A program made the position numbers and the translations under genes. A DNA stretch of 64,000 nt from assembly GCA_963715635.1 (NCBI GenBank), contig OY970261.1:4030001-4094000 (forward strand), written 5' to 3'. Source of the DNA: JAPKZH01 sp963715635 (GTDB taxonomy: Bacteria > Acidobacteriota > Aminicenantia > Aminicenantales > UBA4085). This document shows, in pieces, positions 49,679 through 57,416 of the stretch. The notes under the pieces are model-generated. The model saw only the letters and a program-made list of their open reading frames with translations. It did not search any database and was not told the origin of the DNA. Numbering within the stretch: position 1 is the stretch's first letter; the number at the start of each line of letters is the position of its first letter.

Positions 49679-49782
49679 GGGGTCAAAGCTACACATTTGA
49701 CATTTTATATCCAGGGGCGATTGGGCATGGGAGACGCAGTTGGATTGGGGATTTTAGTTGTCAAATGTGTAGCTTTGACCCC
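49679..49782. repeat. GGGGTCAAA-family hairpin, copy 3
   Basis: Arms at 49679-49702 (starting GGGGTCAAAGCTACAC) and 49759-49782 are perfectly complementary over 24 bases, with a 56-base loop. The element lies between the divergent promoters of carAB and the epimerase gene. Confidence 0.87.
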
Positions 49783-49794
49783 ATCTTAAAAAAA

Positions 49795-49823
49795 TTGAAC
49801 TCGTTTTTTTTCTATGGTATAAG
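49795..49823 (+). promoter_or_regulatory. Promoter of the epimerase/fucokinase operon
   Basis: TTGAAC (49795-49800) and TATAAG (49818-49823) are 17 bases apart. The start codon is at 49862, preceded by AAGGAG. Confidence 0.62.
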
Positions 49824-49861
49824 TCCCATACATAAGCATTGAATGGAAGGAGCCTAGAGCC

Positions 49862-50827
49862 ATGAAAAAGGCACTTGTATGCGGCGCCGGAGGATTCATC
49901 GGCAGTCATCTGGCGAAGCGACTGAAGAAAGAAGGATATTGGGTCCGGGGCGCGGATCTAAAACATCCGGAGTTTTCTCCGACCCCAGCCGACGAGTTCC
50001 TGATCACGGACCTCCGCGAAGAAAAAAATTGCCAGGCCGCTGTCCGCCCGTCGAAAGGCGGGGTGTTTGACGAAGTCTATCAGCTGGCGGCCGATATGGG
50101 AGGCATGGGCTTTATTCAGACCGCCGAGTGCGAGATCATGCGAAACAGCGCCCTGGTCAATATCCATATGATCCATTCGAGCGCCAACGCCGGCATCAAG
50201 AGATATTTCTTCTCGTCATCAGCCTGCGTGTATCGAGACATGGAGCGGGACGAGGCAGAATTGTCCGAGGCGGAAGCTTATCCGGCCATGCCCGACAACG
50301 AATACGGCTGGGAAAAACTCTATGCCGAGCGCACGGCTATGGCCTACGGCCGCCGCTATAAAATGAACATTCGGCTGGCCCGCTTCCAGAACTGCTACGG
50401 CCCCGAAGGCACCTGGCGCGGCGGCCGGGAGAAAGCGCCGGCCGCGCTCTGCCGGAAGGTCGCCGAGGCCGAAGACGACGGCACGATCGAGGTCTGGGGT
50501 GCAGGCACGGCCACCCGCGCCTTCATTTATATCGATGACCTCATCGAGGGCATACGGTTGCTCATGAATTCCGACCTCCAAGATGGCGTCAATATCGGCC
50601 GCCAGGAATACGTGACCGTGGACGAACTCGCTTCGACAGTTGTCGGAATTTCCGGTAAAACCATCCGCTTCAAGCACGTCGAAGGGCCGGTCGGGGTTAA
50701 AGCACGGAATTTCCGGATCGACCGCATCTCCTCTCTTGGCTGGAAATCGCGATACTCCCTGCGCGAAGGCTTATCCCGGACCTATCCCTGGATCAAGGCC
50801 CAGGTGGACGCCGCCAGACAAAAGTAA
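49862..50827 (+). CDS. GDP-mannose 3,5-epimerase-like SDR enzyme
   Basis: The 321-residue protein is an extended short-chain dehydrogenase/reductase with GAGGFIGSH at 8-16 and the catalytic Tyr148/Lys152 pair in EYGWEKLY. The segments SSSACVYRDMERDEAELSE and QNCYGPEGTWRGGREKAPAA closely follow the plant GDP-mannose 3,5-epimerase pattern, which converts GDP-D-mannose to GDP-L-galactose (and GDP-L-gulose). Related UDP-sugar or GDP-fucose enzymes are alternatives. It is immediately followed by a fucokinase/GDP-fucose pyrophosphorylase gene, consistent with a nucleotide L-sugar pathway. Confidence 0.85.
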   Translation: MKKALVCGAGGFIGSHLAKRLKKEGYWVRGADLKHPEFSPTPADEFLITDLREEKNCQAAVRPSKGGVFDEVYQLAADMGGMGFIQTAECEIMRNSALVNIHMIHSSANAGIKRYFFSSSACVYRDMERDEAELSEAEAYPAMPDNEYGWEKLYAERTAMAYGRRYKMNIRLARFQNCYGPEGTWRGGREKAPAALCRKVAEAEDDGTIEVWGAGTATRAFIYIDDLIEGIRLLMNSDLQDGVNIGRQEYVTVDELASTVVGISGKTIRFKHVEGPVGVKARNFRIDRISSLGWKSRYSLREGLSRTYPWIKAQVDAARQK

Positions 50828-53800
50828 GTGAATAACCCATCCTGGAATTATCTCATCGTCACGGCCTCGCATGAAGACCAGGCCTCGGCCTACCAAGGCC
50901 AGCTCAACATCCGAAAAAACCTGGGGCTCATTCCCCAGGCCGAGGAAATCCTGGCCATCGCGGATCCCGGAGGAAAACGTGTCGGAAGCGGCGGCAGCAC
51001 AATCTGCTGCCTGCTCAAAATTCTAAGCCGCGAGTTGGCCGGCTCGCCGGGCCTTATGGCGGACCCAGCCGCTTGGCTGCACGTCCTGTCCAAGCTCCGG
51101 ATATTGATCGTCCACGCCGGCGGAGATTCCAAGAGAATCCCCGCCTATGGCGCATGCGGCAAAATTTTCATCCCGGTCCCCGGCGAATCCGACCGGGCCT
51201 TGGGGATGACGCTTTTCGACCGGCTGCTGCCGACCTATTTTAGCCTCCCTCCCGCTCCGGTCGAACCTGGTCAGGTCGTCGTGGCTACGGGGGACGTGCT
51301 CTTGTCGTTTGACGGCCGCAAAGTGCGGTTTTCGGCCGAGGGGATCACGGGCCTGGGCTGCTATGCGGTGCCGGAGCTGGCTAAAAACCACGGCGTCTTT
51401 TGTCCGGATGCGCAGGGGAGGGTCCGACGTTTCCTCCAAAAGCCGACCCCTGCGGAACAGGCCGAGAAACAAGGCATTCACCGGCACGGCCAGTCCGTTC
51501 TTGACATCGGCGTTATGAATTTAAGCCCATCAGCGGCTGTCCGGTTGATTCAAATTTGTGATATCCGGAAAAACTCTTCGCGAGAGCTGGCCTGGGCCGG
51601 CGCCCTCGCCGCTGCCATCGAAGCGGCCGGCCTCGATTTTTACCGCGAAATCACCTGCGCCATGGGCACCGAGGCGAATTTCAAGGACTATCTTCGATCC
51701 GTGAGGCGGTCCGGCTCGAACCTTGACGAGTCGCTTCTTCGGCATATTTTCGATTCGATGTCCAAGGAGCCCTTCAATGTCTGCATACTGCCCCAATGCG
51801 GATTTCTCCATTTTGGGACCTCCCGCCAGTTGATCTATAGCGGCAACGATCTTTTGAGCATGGACTACGGCACTTCGCATTCCAGCTCCTGTCTGAGCAT
51901 TAACAACGACATATCCGGGGAAGGGCAGATCGTCGGCGCCAATTCCTGGGTGGAAGGGTGCCGCATTTCCTCCACTCTGACCCTGGGCGGAGAGAATATC
52001 GTCATCGGCATCGACGTCGAAGCCCCGCTTTCCATCCCGGCCCAATCGGTCGTCGATGTCTTGAGAGGGAAAGATGGGGCAGACTGTGATGCCTGGTTTG
52101 TCCGCTGCTACGGAACTGACGACGTGTTCCATCGGACAATTGCGGAAGGGGCGCGTTTGTGCCGCCTCCCCGTCGATGAATGGCTCAAAGCGATGGACGC
52201 TGCGGAAGACGATATTTGGGATCCGAAAATTCCGTCGGCTGAACGGCAGATCTGGCAGGCCCGGATTTTTCCCGCGGCCTCGAAAGCACAGGATTACCGG
52301 GATTGGCTCTGGATGCTTGCGCCGGACAAAGCGACTTCGGTGCAGAAAAAAGCCTGGAAGGCCGCCCTACGATACAGCTTCTCGGAGATGGCCGGCCTGG
52401 CATCGATCGAGGATTTCTATTCCCGAAGGCTTCGCAACAGGTTTGAGGACATGCGGCGGTCGCTGCGGCGGCTGTTTCGTCATCAAAGCGGGTTTTCCGC
52501 CTTAGAGCTCGTTTTCATTTTCCAAACCTTGGGCTCTGAAGCTTCGGCTCAATGGCTTGTCCAGATTATTAAGGAAGCGTTTGCTTATTTTGGCGAGGAG
52601 AAGCCCGGTTCGGGAGCGGGGCTAGAACAACTGGAATTGTCGAGGATTCTCCATACGCTGGGCACTGGAATATCAAAATTCATATCTGAAAATGCCAGGC
52701 GCCGGAATGAGATGTTGCGCTATGTGGGCGAACAGCTCTCCGAAGCGGAAAAAAAATGGCTTGATTCATTGGGCCTCGAATCCGGCTTTTTCCGGAATGC
52801 GGCAAGCTGGGCTCAGGCGGCCCAGGAAGCCGCGTTCGAGAATGTCAGCCGGACGATTGTTTTCAGCAAGGACAGGCCCCAAGACTATCCAAAAAATGCC
52901 CTGCGGACAGATGAGATCATCTGGGGCCGCGCCCCGGCCCGTTTGGACCTTGGGGGAGGCTGGTCGGACACTCCTCCCTACTCCCTCGAGCACGGCGGCT
53001 GTGTCATCAATGCCGCCGTGGATCTCAACGGGCAGCCGCCGATCCATGTTTATGCCAAGGTCATCGACAGGCCCGAAATTCGCATTAGCTCCATCGACCT
53101 CGGAGCCCAGATCACGATCCGGCAAATGGATGAGCTCCTGGATTATCGGATGCCGACTAGTCAATTCGGCTTGGCCAAAGCCACGCTAGCCCTGGCCGGT
53201 TTCTCCCGCGATACCGCCAAATGGCCGCGAGGAGTGAACACTCTCGAAGGGATGATGAAGCGCTTTGGCGGCGGAATTGAGCTGACCACCTTAGCGGCCA
53301 TCCCGAGCGGCAGCGGACTTGGGACATCCAGCATCATGGGAGCCGTTTTGATGGCCGTTGCCCACCGCTTAATTGGCAGGGAGCTCTCGGCGCGGCAGCT
53401 TTTTTATAACGTGCTGAGGCTCGAACAGGAATTGACCACGGGCGGCGGCTGGCAGGACCAGGTGGGAGGGGCGGTCGGCGGAGTCAAGATGATCACCGCG
53501 GAGCCGGGGATCGTCCCCGATACGCGGATCCATTATGTCCCGCAGGACGTCCTCGACCCCAGGCTGAACCTCGGCCGAACGCTGCTCTATTATACGGGCC
53601 TGCGGCGGCTGGCCAAGAACATCCTACATTATGTGGTCGGCAATTACCTCGACCGCGATAGGGGCGCCATGGAGACGCTGCGAAAACTGCACGCATTTCC
53701 GCCTATGATGGTGGAGGCGATGGCCGGCAAGGATATCCGGCGGTTCGGAGAATTGATCGACGTCGCCTGGAATCTGAATAAACGAATCGACCCGGATTCG

Positions 53801-54022
53801 ACGACGGATGTCATCGAGGGGATCCTGTCGCGGATCAAGCCACACATTTATGGAGCCAAGCTTCTTGGCGCTGGCGGAGGTGGATTCTTGCTCATGGTCT
53901 GCCGGACGCCAGAAGATGCGGCGGCGGCCCGTCAGCTTCTCAACGAGGCTCCGCCCAATGACCGCGCCCGTTTCTTCGATTTTGATATCAGCGCCGAGGG
54001 CCTGGCCGTCACGGTCAGCTGA
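50828..54022 (+). CDS. fkp: Bifunctional L-fucokinase/GDP-L-fucose pyrophosphorylase-like
   Basis: The 1,064-residue protein has an N-terminal fucose-1-phosphate guanylyltransferase domain (KRVGSGGSTI at 50-59; HAGGDSKRIPAYGACGKIFIP; a left-handed helix region around LGGENIVIGIDVEAP). A C-terminal GHMP kinase domain follows from about 695 (APARLDLGGGWSDTPPYS; ATP loop IPSGSGLGTSSIMGA; LGAGGGGFLLM). This matches Bacteroides Fkp and plant FKGP. It phosphorylates an L-sugar (L-fucose or possibly L-galactose) and couples it to GTP. GTG 50828 starts directly after the epimerase stop, with no ribosome-binding site, suggesting coupling. Substrate range needs assay. Confidence 0.9.
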   Translation: MNNPSWNYLIVTASHEDQASAYQGQLNIRKNLGLIPQAEEILAIADPGGKRVGSGGSTICCLLKILSRELAGSPGLMADPAAWLHVLSKLRILIVHAGGDSKRIPAYGACGKIFIPVPGESDRALGMTLFDRLLPTYFSLPPAPVEPGQVVVATGDVLLSFDGRKVRFSAEGITGLGCYAVPELAKNHGVFCPDAQGRVRRFLQKPTPAEQAEKQGIHRHGQSVLDIGVMNLSPSAAVRLIQICDIRKNSSRELAWAGALAAAIEAAGLDFYREITCAMGTEANFKDYLRSVRRSGSNLDESLLRHIFDSMSKEPFNVCILPQCGFLHFGTSRQLIYSGNDLLSMDYGTSHSSSCLSINNDISGEGQIVGANSWVEGCRISSTLTLGGENIVIGIDVEAPLSIPAQSVVDVLRGKDGADCDAWFVRCYGTDDVFHRTIAEGARLCRLPVDEWLKAMDAAEDDIWDPKIPSAERQIWQARIFPAASKAQDYRDWLWMLAPDKATSVQKKAWKAALRYSFSEMAGLASIEDFYSRRLRNRFEDMRRSLRRLFRHQSGFSALELVFIFQTLGSEASAQWLVQIIKEAFAYFGEEKPGSGAGLEQLELSRILHTLGTGISKFISENARRRNEMLRYVGEQLSEAEKKWLDSLGLESGFFRNAASWAQAAQEAAFENVSRTIVFSKDRPQDYPKNALRTDEIIWGRAPARLDLGGGWSDTPPYSLEHGGCVINAAVDLNGQPPIHVYAKVIDRPEIRISSIDLGAQITIRQMDELLDYRMPTSQFGLAKATLALAGFSRDTAKWPRGVNTLEGMMKRFGGGIELTTLAAIPSGSGLGTSSIMGAVLMAVAHRLIGRELSARQLFYNVLRLEQELTTGGGWQDQVGGAVGGVKMITAEPGIVPDTRIHYVPQDVLDPRLNLGRTLLYYTGLRRLAKNILHYVVGNYLDRDRGAMETLRKLHAFPPMMVEAMAGKDIRRFGELIDVAWNLNKRIDPDSTTDVIEGILSRIKPHIYGAKLLGAGGGGFLLMVCRTPEDAAAARQLLNEAPPNDRARFFDFDISAEGLAVTVS

Positions 54023-54089
54023 CCTCTGCCCCGGTTCTTATGATTACGCTGCAACTTTTATATAAGAAAATATAAGAATTTCGTTTTCG

Positions 54090-54251
54090 TTGCCGATAAC
54101 AGAATGTGAGTCATTCGAAGGGCGGAGCGGCGCTTTATGCTCGTCCTTGACAACGATCCGAGCTGAAGGTACCATTATTTTCCCGATGGACGGCCTAGAT
54201 CATATGCTTTTTGAAGTGAACGTCGGACCTGGCGAAAAACGAATTTTCTAA
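54090..54251 (+). CDS. Possible small ORF or gene remnant
   Basis: The gap 54023-54276 contains one open stretch from TTG 54090 to TAA 54251 (53 codons) with protein-like composition, including TIRAEGTIIFPMDG and EVNVGPGEKRIF. An ATG at 54186 would give only 21 residues. No ribosome-binding site or family is seen. The rest of the gap shows no repeat or RNA gene. Confidence 0.22.
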   Translation: MPITECESFEGRSGALCSSLTTIRAEGTIIFPMDGLDHMLFEVNVGPGEKRIF

Positions 54252-54276
54252 TCCCGCAGAATGAAAGGCTATCAGC

Positions 54277-54558
54277 ATGAATCGAAATAATCCTATCATG
54301 AAGATTAAAAGAGCATTCATCTATCTGAAGCGGATTGACAAGACAAGGTATGGAAAATGCAAAAGGTGCGGCGCTTGCTGCAAATTCACATATGCCTGTC
54401 CTTTCTTAAGCTACGATGAGAGCGAAAAAGCAATGTGTAAAATATATAGAATACGCGGTTATGTGTGCAGCAAGTACCCTCTTTCCGATAAATATCATGA
54501 AACAAGGGACATTTGTGGGTTCAGATTCAAGAATAAGAGCGATTTTCTGGGAAGATAA
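54277..54558 (+). CDS. Small CxxC-cluster protein (zinc/iron-chelating YkgJ-like)
   Basis: The 93-residue protein has eight cysteines, at residues 28, 31, 34, 35, 41, 54, 64 and 80, including the run GKCKRCGACCK. This resembles the CxxCxxCC (YkgJ-like) family of putative metal- or Fe-S-binding proteins. AAAGG lies nine bases before the ATG. Codon use and lower GC than the neighbours may mean recent arrival, but the gene is short. Function is unknown. Confidence 0.68.
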   Translation: MNRNNPIMKIKRAFIYLKRIDKTRYGKCKRCGACCKFTYACPFLSYDESEKAMCKIYRIRGYVCSKYPLSDKYHETRDICGFRFKNKSDFLGR

Positions 54559-54598
54559 ACAGATTTGGCCGGTTAAGCAGCGATTTCATATCCGCAAT

Positions 54599-55006
54599 TC
54601 ACTCTACTGATTTGGGAAACACACTACGAAATTCCAACAGTTCCACGGGAGCCCCGTTGTCAATAATCATGGCGACTCTGACACCTTCAGAAGGTTCACT
54701 CACCGGCCCAAGAAGTTGCTTGCCCTTTATTTCGACATCGAGATTGTCGACTTCAAAGGCAATATGAGGGATTGTCCTGATCAGTTCTGAAATTGGGCTG
54801 TCTAGTTCAAAGCGCATCCACTCTATGCCATAAGGGCTGGTCTCAAAACCAGAGACATACATTTTATACTGCTCAAGATACCGTTCTCCGGGCCTGGGTT
54901 TATCAGAGGGAATGCCCATGTGATGATAATGCCATCCCTTGATCGTAGCGGCTGGAGGTTCGTGATCCTTCCGAATCATTGCCTTCATTTTGTCATATCT
55001 CCTCAT
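54599..55006 (-). CDS. VOC/glyoxalase-family protein
   Basis: The 135-residue protein follows the VOC pattern of two beta-alpha-beta units: IKGWHYHHMGIPSDKP...YVSGFETSPYGIEWMRFE and IPHIAFEVDNLDVEIKGKQLLGP...GVRVAMIIDNGAPVELLEFR. Possible metal ligands are His and Glu at the strand ends. ATG 55006 overlaps the preceding gene's stop as ATGA; a start at 54988, with AGGAG 10 bases upstream, is also possible. The frame remains open into the GNAT gene, but that part is not coding. Activity (lyase, dioxygenase or resistance) cannot be assigned. Confidence 0.78.
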   Translation of the reverse strand: MRRYDKMKAMIRKDHEPPAATIKGWHYHHMGIPSDKPRPGERYLEQYKMYVSGFETSPYGIEWMRFELDSPISELIRTIPHIAFEVDNLDVEIKGKQLLGPVSEPSEGVRVAMIIDNGAPVELLEFRSVFPKSVE

Positions 55007-55773
55007 GGCTCTTCTTTCAGGACCTCTTTCCTCAAGATGTTCTTGAATCGCTCTTTGCTCACGTAATGATCTGCCAGCAGCCGCCCGTTCCATACCAGAT
55101 TGAAAACACCATAATAAGAAGGAGCATTTTGCGCTTCTCGCGCGCTGTTGAGTACGGTGACCTTGAGGTCCAGGCCGTGTTCGGCCGCCATTTCCGAGAG
55201 GTCGTTCACCGACTTGGGCAGCATGGGGCATTGCGCGGAATACACGATGTGGAGGCCCCGGTACTTTGCCAGATTTCGGCTGATGTCGCGAAAGCGCGGC
55301 CCAGGGCCTTTTTTTAGGCGGTGAACGACGAGCTGGAATCGATCGGCCTCCGCGATCTGCTCGAACCCGTTCTTGAGAAACACTTGTCTGCTTGCCATCC
55401 AGGTCCCGTCGCTTACCATGGCCGCCACGCCCGTGGCTCCTGCCTGGCGCGCTTCCTCTATGCAGGCGCGGATCAACCGGCTGCCCAGGCCGCCTACCTT
55501 TTGCCCTTCGGGATAGACCCACAGGCAATGGACAAATAGCCAACCTTTAGCGTCCACCGGCCGCCATGCGTATTCGCCCAGCACGTATTCGAGGAAAGCC
55601 AGCGGCTTGCCCTTTTCGTCGCGGAAGAGCAGGATGCGCAAGCCCTCCCCAAAGCGTTTTTGCAGCCATTCGACCTTGGGTCGATATCCTTGGTGCTTCG
55701 GATTGGTGAGGCAACCGATACCACACTCGGACAAGTTTTCGGGGCCGACCTTTTCCAGCGTTAACTTATTCAT
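55003..55773 (-). CDS. GNAT acetyltransferase with YoaP-like C-terminal domain
   Basis: The protein of 256 residues has an N-terminal GNAT domain (RILLFRDEKGKPLAFLEYVLGEYAWRPVDAKGWLFVHCLWVYPEGQKVGGLGSRLIRACIEEA, with acetyl-CoA loop QKVGGLGSRL). A C-terminal thioredoxin-like YoaP domain follows (LHIVYSAQCPMLPKSVNDL...ITVLNSAREAQNAPSYYGVFNLVWNGRLL). A Cys is present in SAQCP. The function is unknown; in Bacillus such proteins are linked to stress or antibiotic response. The ATG overlaps the upstream DUF1697 gene by eight bases, and the stop overlaps the VOC gene by four, so three genes form a tight operon. Confidence 0.83.
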   Translation of the reverse strand: MNKLTLEKVGPENLSECGIGCLTNPKHQGYRPKVEWLQKRFGEGLRILLFRDEKGKPLAFLEYVLGEYAWRPVDAKGWLFVHCLWVYPEGQKVGGLGSRLIRACIEEARQAGATGVAAMVSDGTWMASRQVFLKNGFEQIAEADRFQLVVHRLKKGPGPRFRDISRNLAKYRGLHIVYSAQCPMLPKSVNDLSEMAAEHGLDLKVTVLNSAREAQNAPSYYGVFNLVWNGRLLADHYVSKERFKNILRKEVLKEEP

Positions 55774-56323
55774 TTGTCGATGCTGCCATTTTATGCAATG
55801 CAAGGACTGTTTTCCAGTTTCTTGTCGTGGCCGGCACGTTCAATTTTTTCTCGAAAAAGGTATTAGAAAATTTCGTTTTTCCGTAACCATTGGGACAGAA
55901 AAGGAATATCTCTTGGTCTCCAACACGAAATTCATCACCTTTATCGTTTGGGATACCCAAACTACCCAATTTTGCTTCCGACGGAGGACGATAAAAGAAA
56001 GTTACGTAAAGCTTGGCAGGGTCTTCATTTCTCTTATTTAAAAAGGGATTGTTGGCAATGATCCGCTGAAAATCGTTTGTACCCCGAATAAAAACGGACA
56101 CGGAATATCCCAATAATCGTTTGATTTGCGCTTCAATTAGATTCGCCAGAGCGGAGGCATTAGATTTCGCACTATTGAAAACGACATTTCCGCTTTGGAC
56201 ATAGGTTTTGACATTGACCAAGCCCAGTGATTCGTATAAGTTCGCCAGTTCCGCCATTCGTATCTTTTTTTGCCCGCCCACATTTATGCCCCGCAGCATT
56301 GAAATAAGGGTATTCATTTTCAT
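55766..56323 (-). CDS. DUF1697 family protein
   Basis: The 185-residue protein starts MKMNTLISMLRGINVGGQKKIRMAELANLYESLG, the hallmark of DUF1697. It contains VKTYVQSGNVVFNS, then YVTFFYRPPS and a C-terminal KFSNTFFEKKLNVPATTRNWKTVLAL. Structure and function are unknown; members occur in many soil bacteria. GAGGTG lies about ten bases upstream. It is the first gene of the DUF1697-GNAT/YoaP-VOC unit. ATG 56317 is an alternative. Confidence 0.85.
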   Translation of the reverse strand: MKMNTLISMLRGINVGGQKKIRMAELANLYESLGLVNVKTYVQSGNVVFNSAKSNASALANLIEAQIKRLLGYSVSVFIRGTNDFQRIIANNPFLNKRNEDPAKLYVTFFYRPPSEAKLGSLGIPNDKGDEFRVGDQEIFLFCPNGYGKTKFSNTFFEKKLNVPATTRNWKTVLALHKMAASTNE

Positions 56324-56503
56324 GTCTAAAAATCACCTCTTTCGTCTTCATGACCGGCCAAATAAAAATCGTGGCCGCTCTATCGTTTTTTTTCTTTACG
56401 ATCATATTGGTTACGATTGTAGCCTTATAGGTTAAACGATATCAAGGAAGGTTGAGGGCGCCGGGATTTCTCCTTCAGGCCGTTCGCGATGCCGCCTTGA
56501 CGG

Positions 56504-56542
56504 CTTTTCCATTGTGAAGTACGATTCGCCATAATGGAAAAG
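56504..56542 (+). promoter_or_regulatory. Inverted repeat covering the ribosome-binding site of the next gene
   Basis: CTTTTCCATT (56504-56513) is perfectly complementary to AATGGAAAAG (56533-56542). The right arm contains most of the AAAAGGAA ribosome-binding site that precedes ATG 56548. If the left arm is transcribed, translation could be controlled by this hairpin. Confidence 0.4.
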
Positions 56543-56547
56543 GAACC

Positions 56548-57348
56548 ATGAAAAAAATCTATTTCTTGGGCTCGATCATTTTGTTTGTTTTGATTGCCGT
56601 CACATCTTTTTATGGGTTATTCGTTCCCGGCGCTTATTCTCAAGAGACCGCGAATTGGGCAACCCAAGCGAGGGCTCAAGATTGGGCGGATTTGCTGCTA
56701 GCAGCTCCGATTTTGCTTATTTCTGCATTTTTTTCTTACAAAAAATCATCCAAAGCCTATCTGGTGTGGCTGGGAACGCTTTTTTTTATTGTGTATTCCT
56801 TTCTTCTTTATGCGTTCCTGGTTCATTTCAATACCATGTTCCCCGTTTATATGGCGGTCCTTGGCCTTTCGATTTATTTCTTGATTTTCTCGTTGGCGCA
56901 AGAAAGGAATTTGGCCGAGAAAATATACCATACGGAAAACTGGAGCAGGAAAGGATCGGCGATTCTGCTCCTGGTTTCCGGGATCATTTTTTATTTGATT
57001 TGGGGCAAGGAAATTATTTCTAACCTGGCGGCGGGGACAGTCCCCTCCAATATTATCGAAACGGGCTTGCCAACAAATGGAGTCTATGTCATCGACACCG
57101 CTTTTTGTTTGCCGGCTCTCATCATTGGCGGCTATCGACTTCTCAAGAAGAGAAAGTTGGGATATGTGCTGGGAGGCGGACTCTTGGTGTTTTTAACGCT
57201 CATGTCGGCTAATATCACGTTTCTTCTGGGCTATTCCTCGGCAAAAGGTTTCGCTGCCGAAACGCCTGTCATGATCGTGTTTGCGCTATTCACATTAATC
57301 AATTTGATTTTTGCCATTAATTATATAGCTCATATCCGAAATGGATAA
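56548..57348 (+). CDS. Multi-pass membrane protein of unknown function
   Basis: The 266-residue protein has about seven transmembrane helices. A large hydrophobic N-terminal segment (FLGSIILFVLIAVTSFYGLF) is followed by an extracytoplasmic loop with YSQETANWATQARAQDWADL. It ends in two helices close together. AAAAGG precedes the ATG, partly inside an inverted repeat. No known family is recognised with confidence. GC and codon use look slightly lower than nearby housekeeping genes. Confidence 0.72.
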   Translation: MKKIYFLGSIILFVLIAVTSFYGLFVPGAYSQETANWATQARAQDWADLLLAAPILLISAFFSYKKSSKAYLVWLGTLFFIVYSFLLYAFLVHFNTMFPVYMAVLGLSIYFLIFSLAQERNLAEKIYHTENWSRKGSAILLLVSGIIFYLIWGKEIISNLAAGTVPSNIIETGLPTNGVYVIDTAFCLPALIIGGYRLLKKRKLGYVLGGGLLVFLTLMSANITFLLGYSSAKGFAAETPVMIVFALFTLINLIFAINYIAHIRNG

Positions 57349-57376
57349 GGGGGCAATTCTTCGCTGGTTCTATTGT

Positions 57377-57405
57377 TTGCTTTGCACCCGGGAGGATGCT
57401 AATAT
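57377..57405 (+). promoter_or_regulatory. Candidate promoter of gltX
   Basis: TTGCTT (57377-57382) and TAATAT (57400-57405) are 17 bases apart. The start would lie at about 57412, five bases before the ATG at 57417, so the gltX mRNA may be nearly leaderless. GGAGG at 57391-57395 is too far upstream to serve as ribosome-binding site. Confidence 0.35.
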
Positions 57406-57416
57406 TTTGAATCGCT

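Noticed and set aside
54599..55543. 314-codon version of the VOC gene
   Set aside because: The N-terminal 179 codons lie over the GNAT gene and have shadow composition; the VOC fold starts only after ATG 55006.
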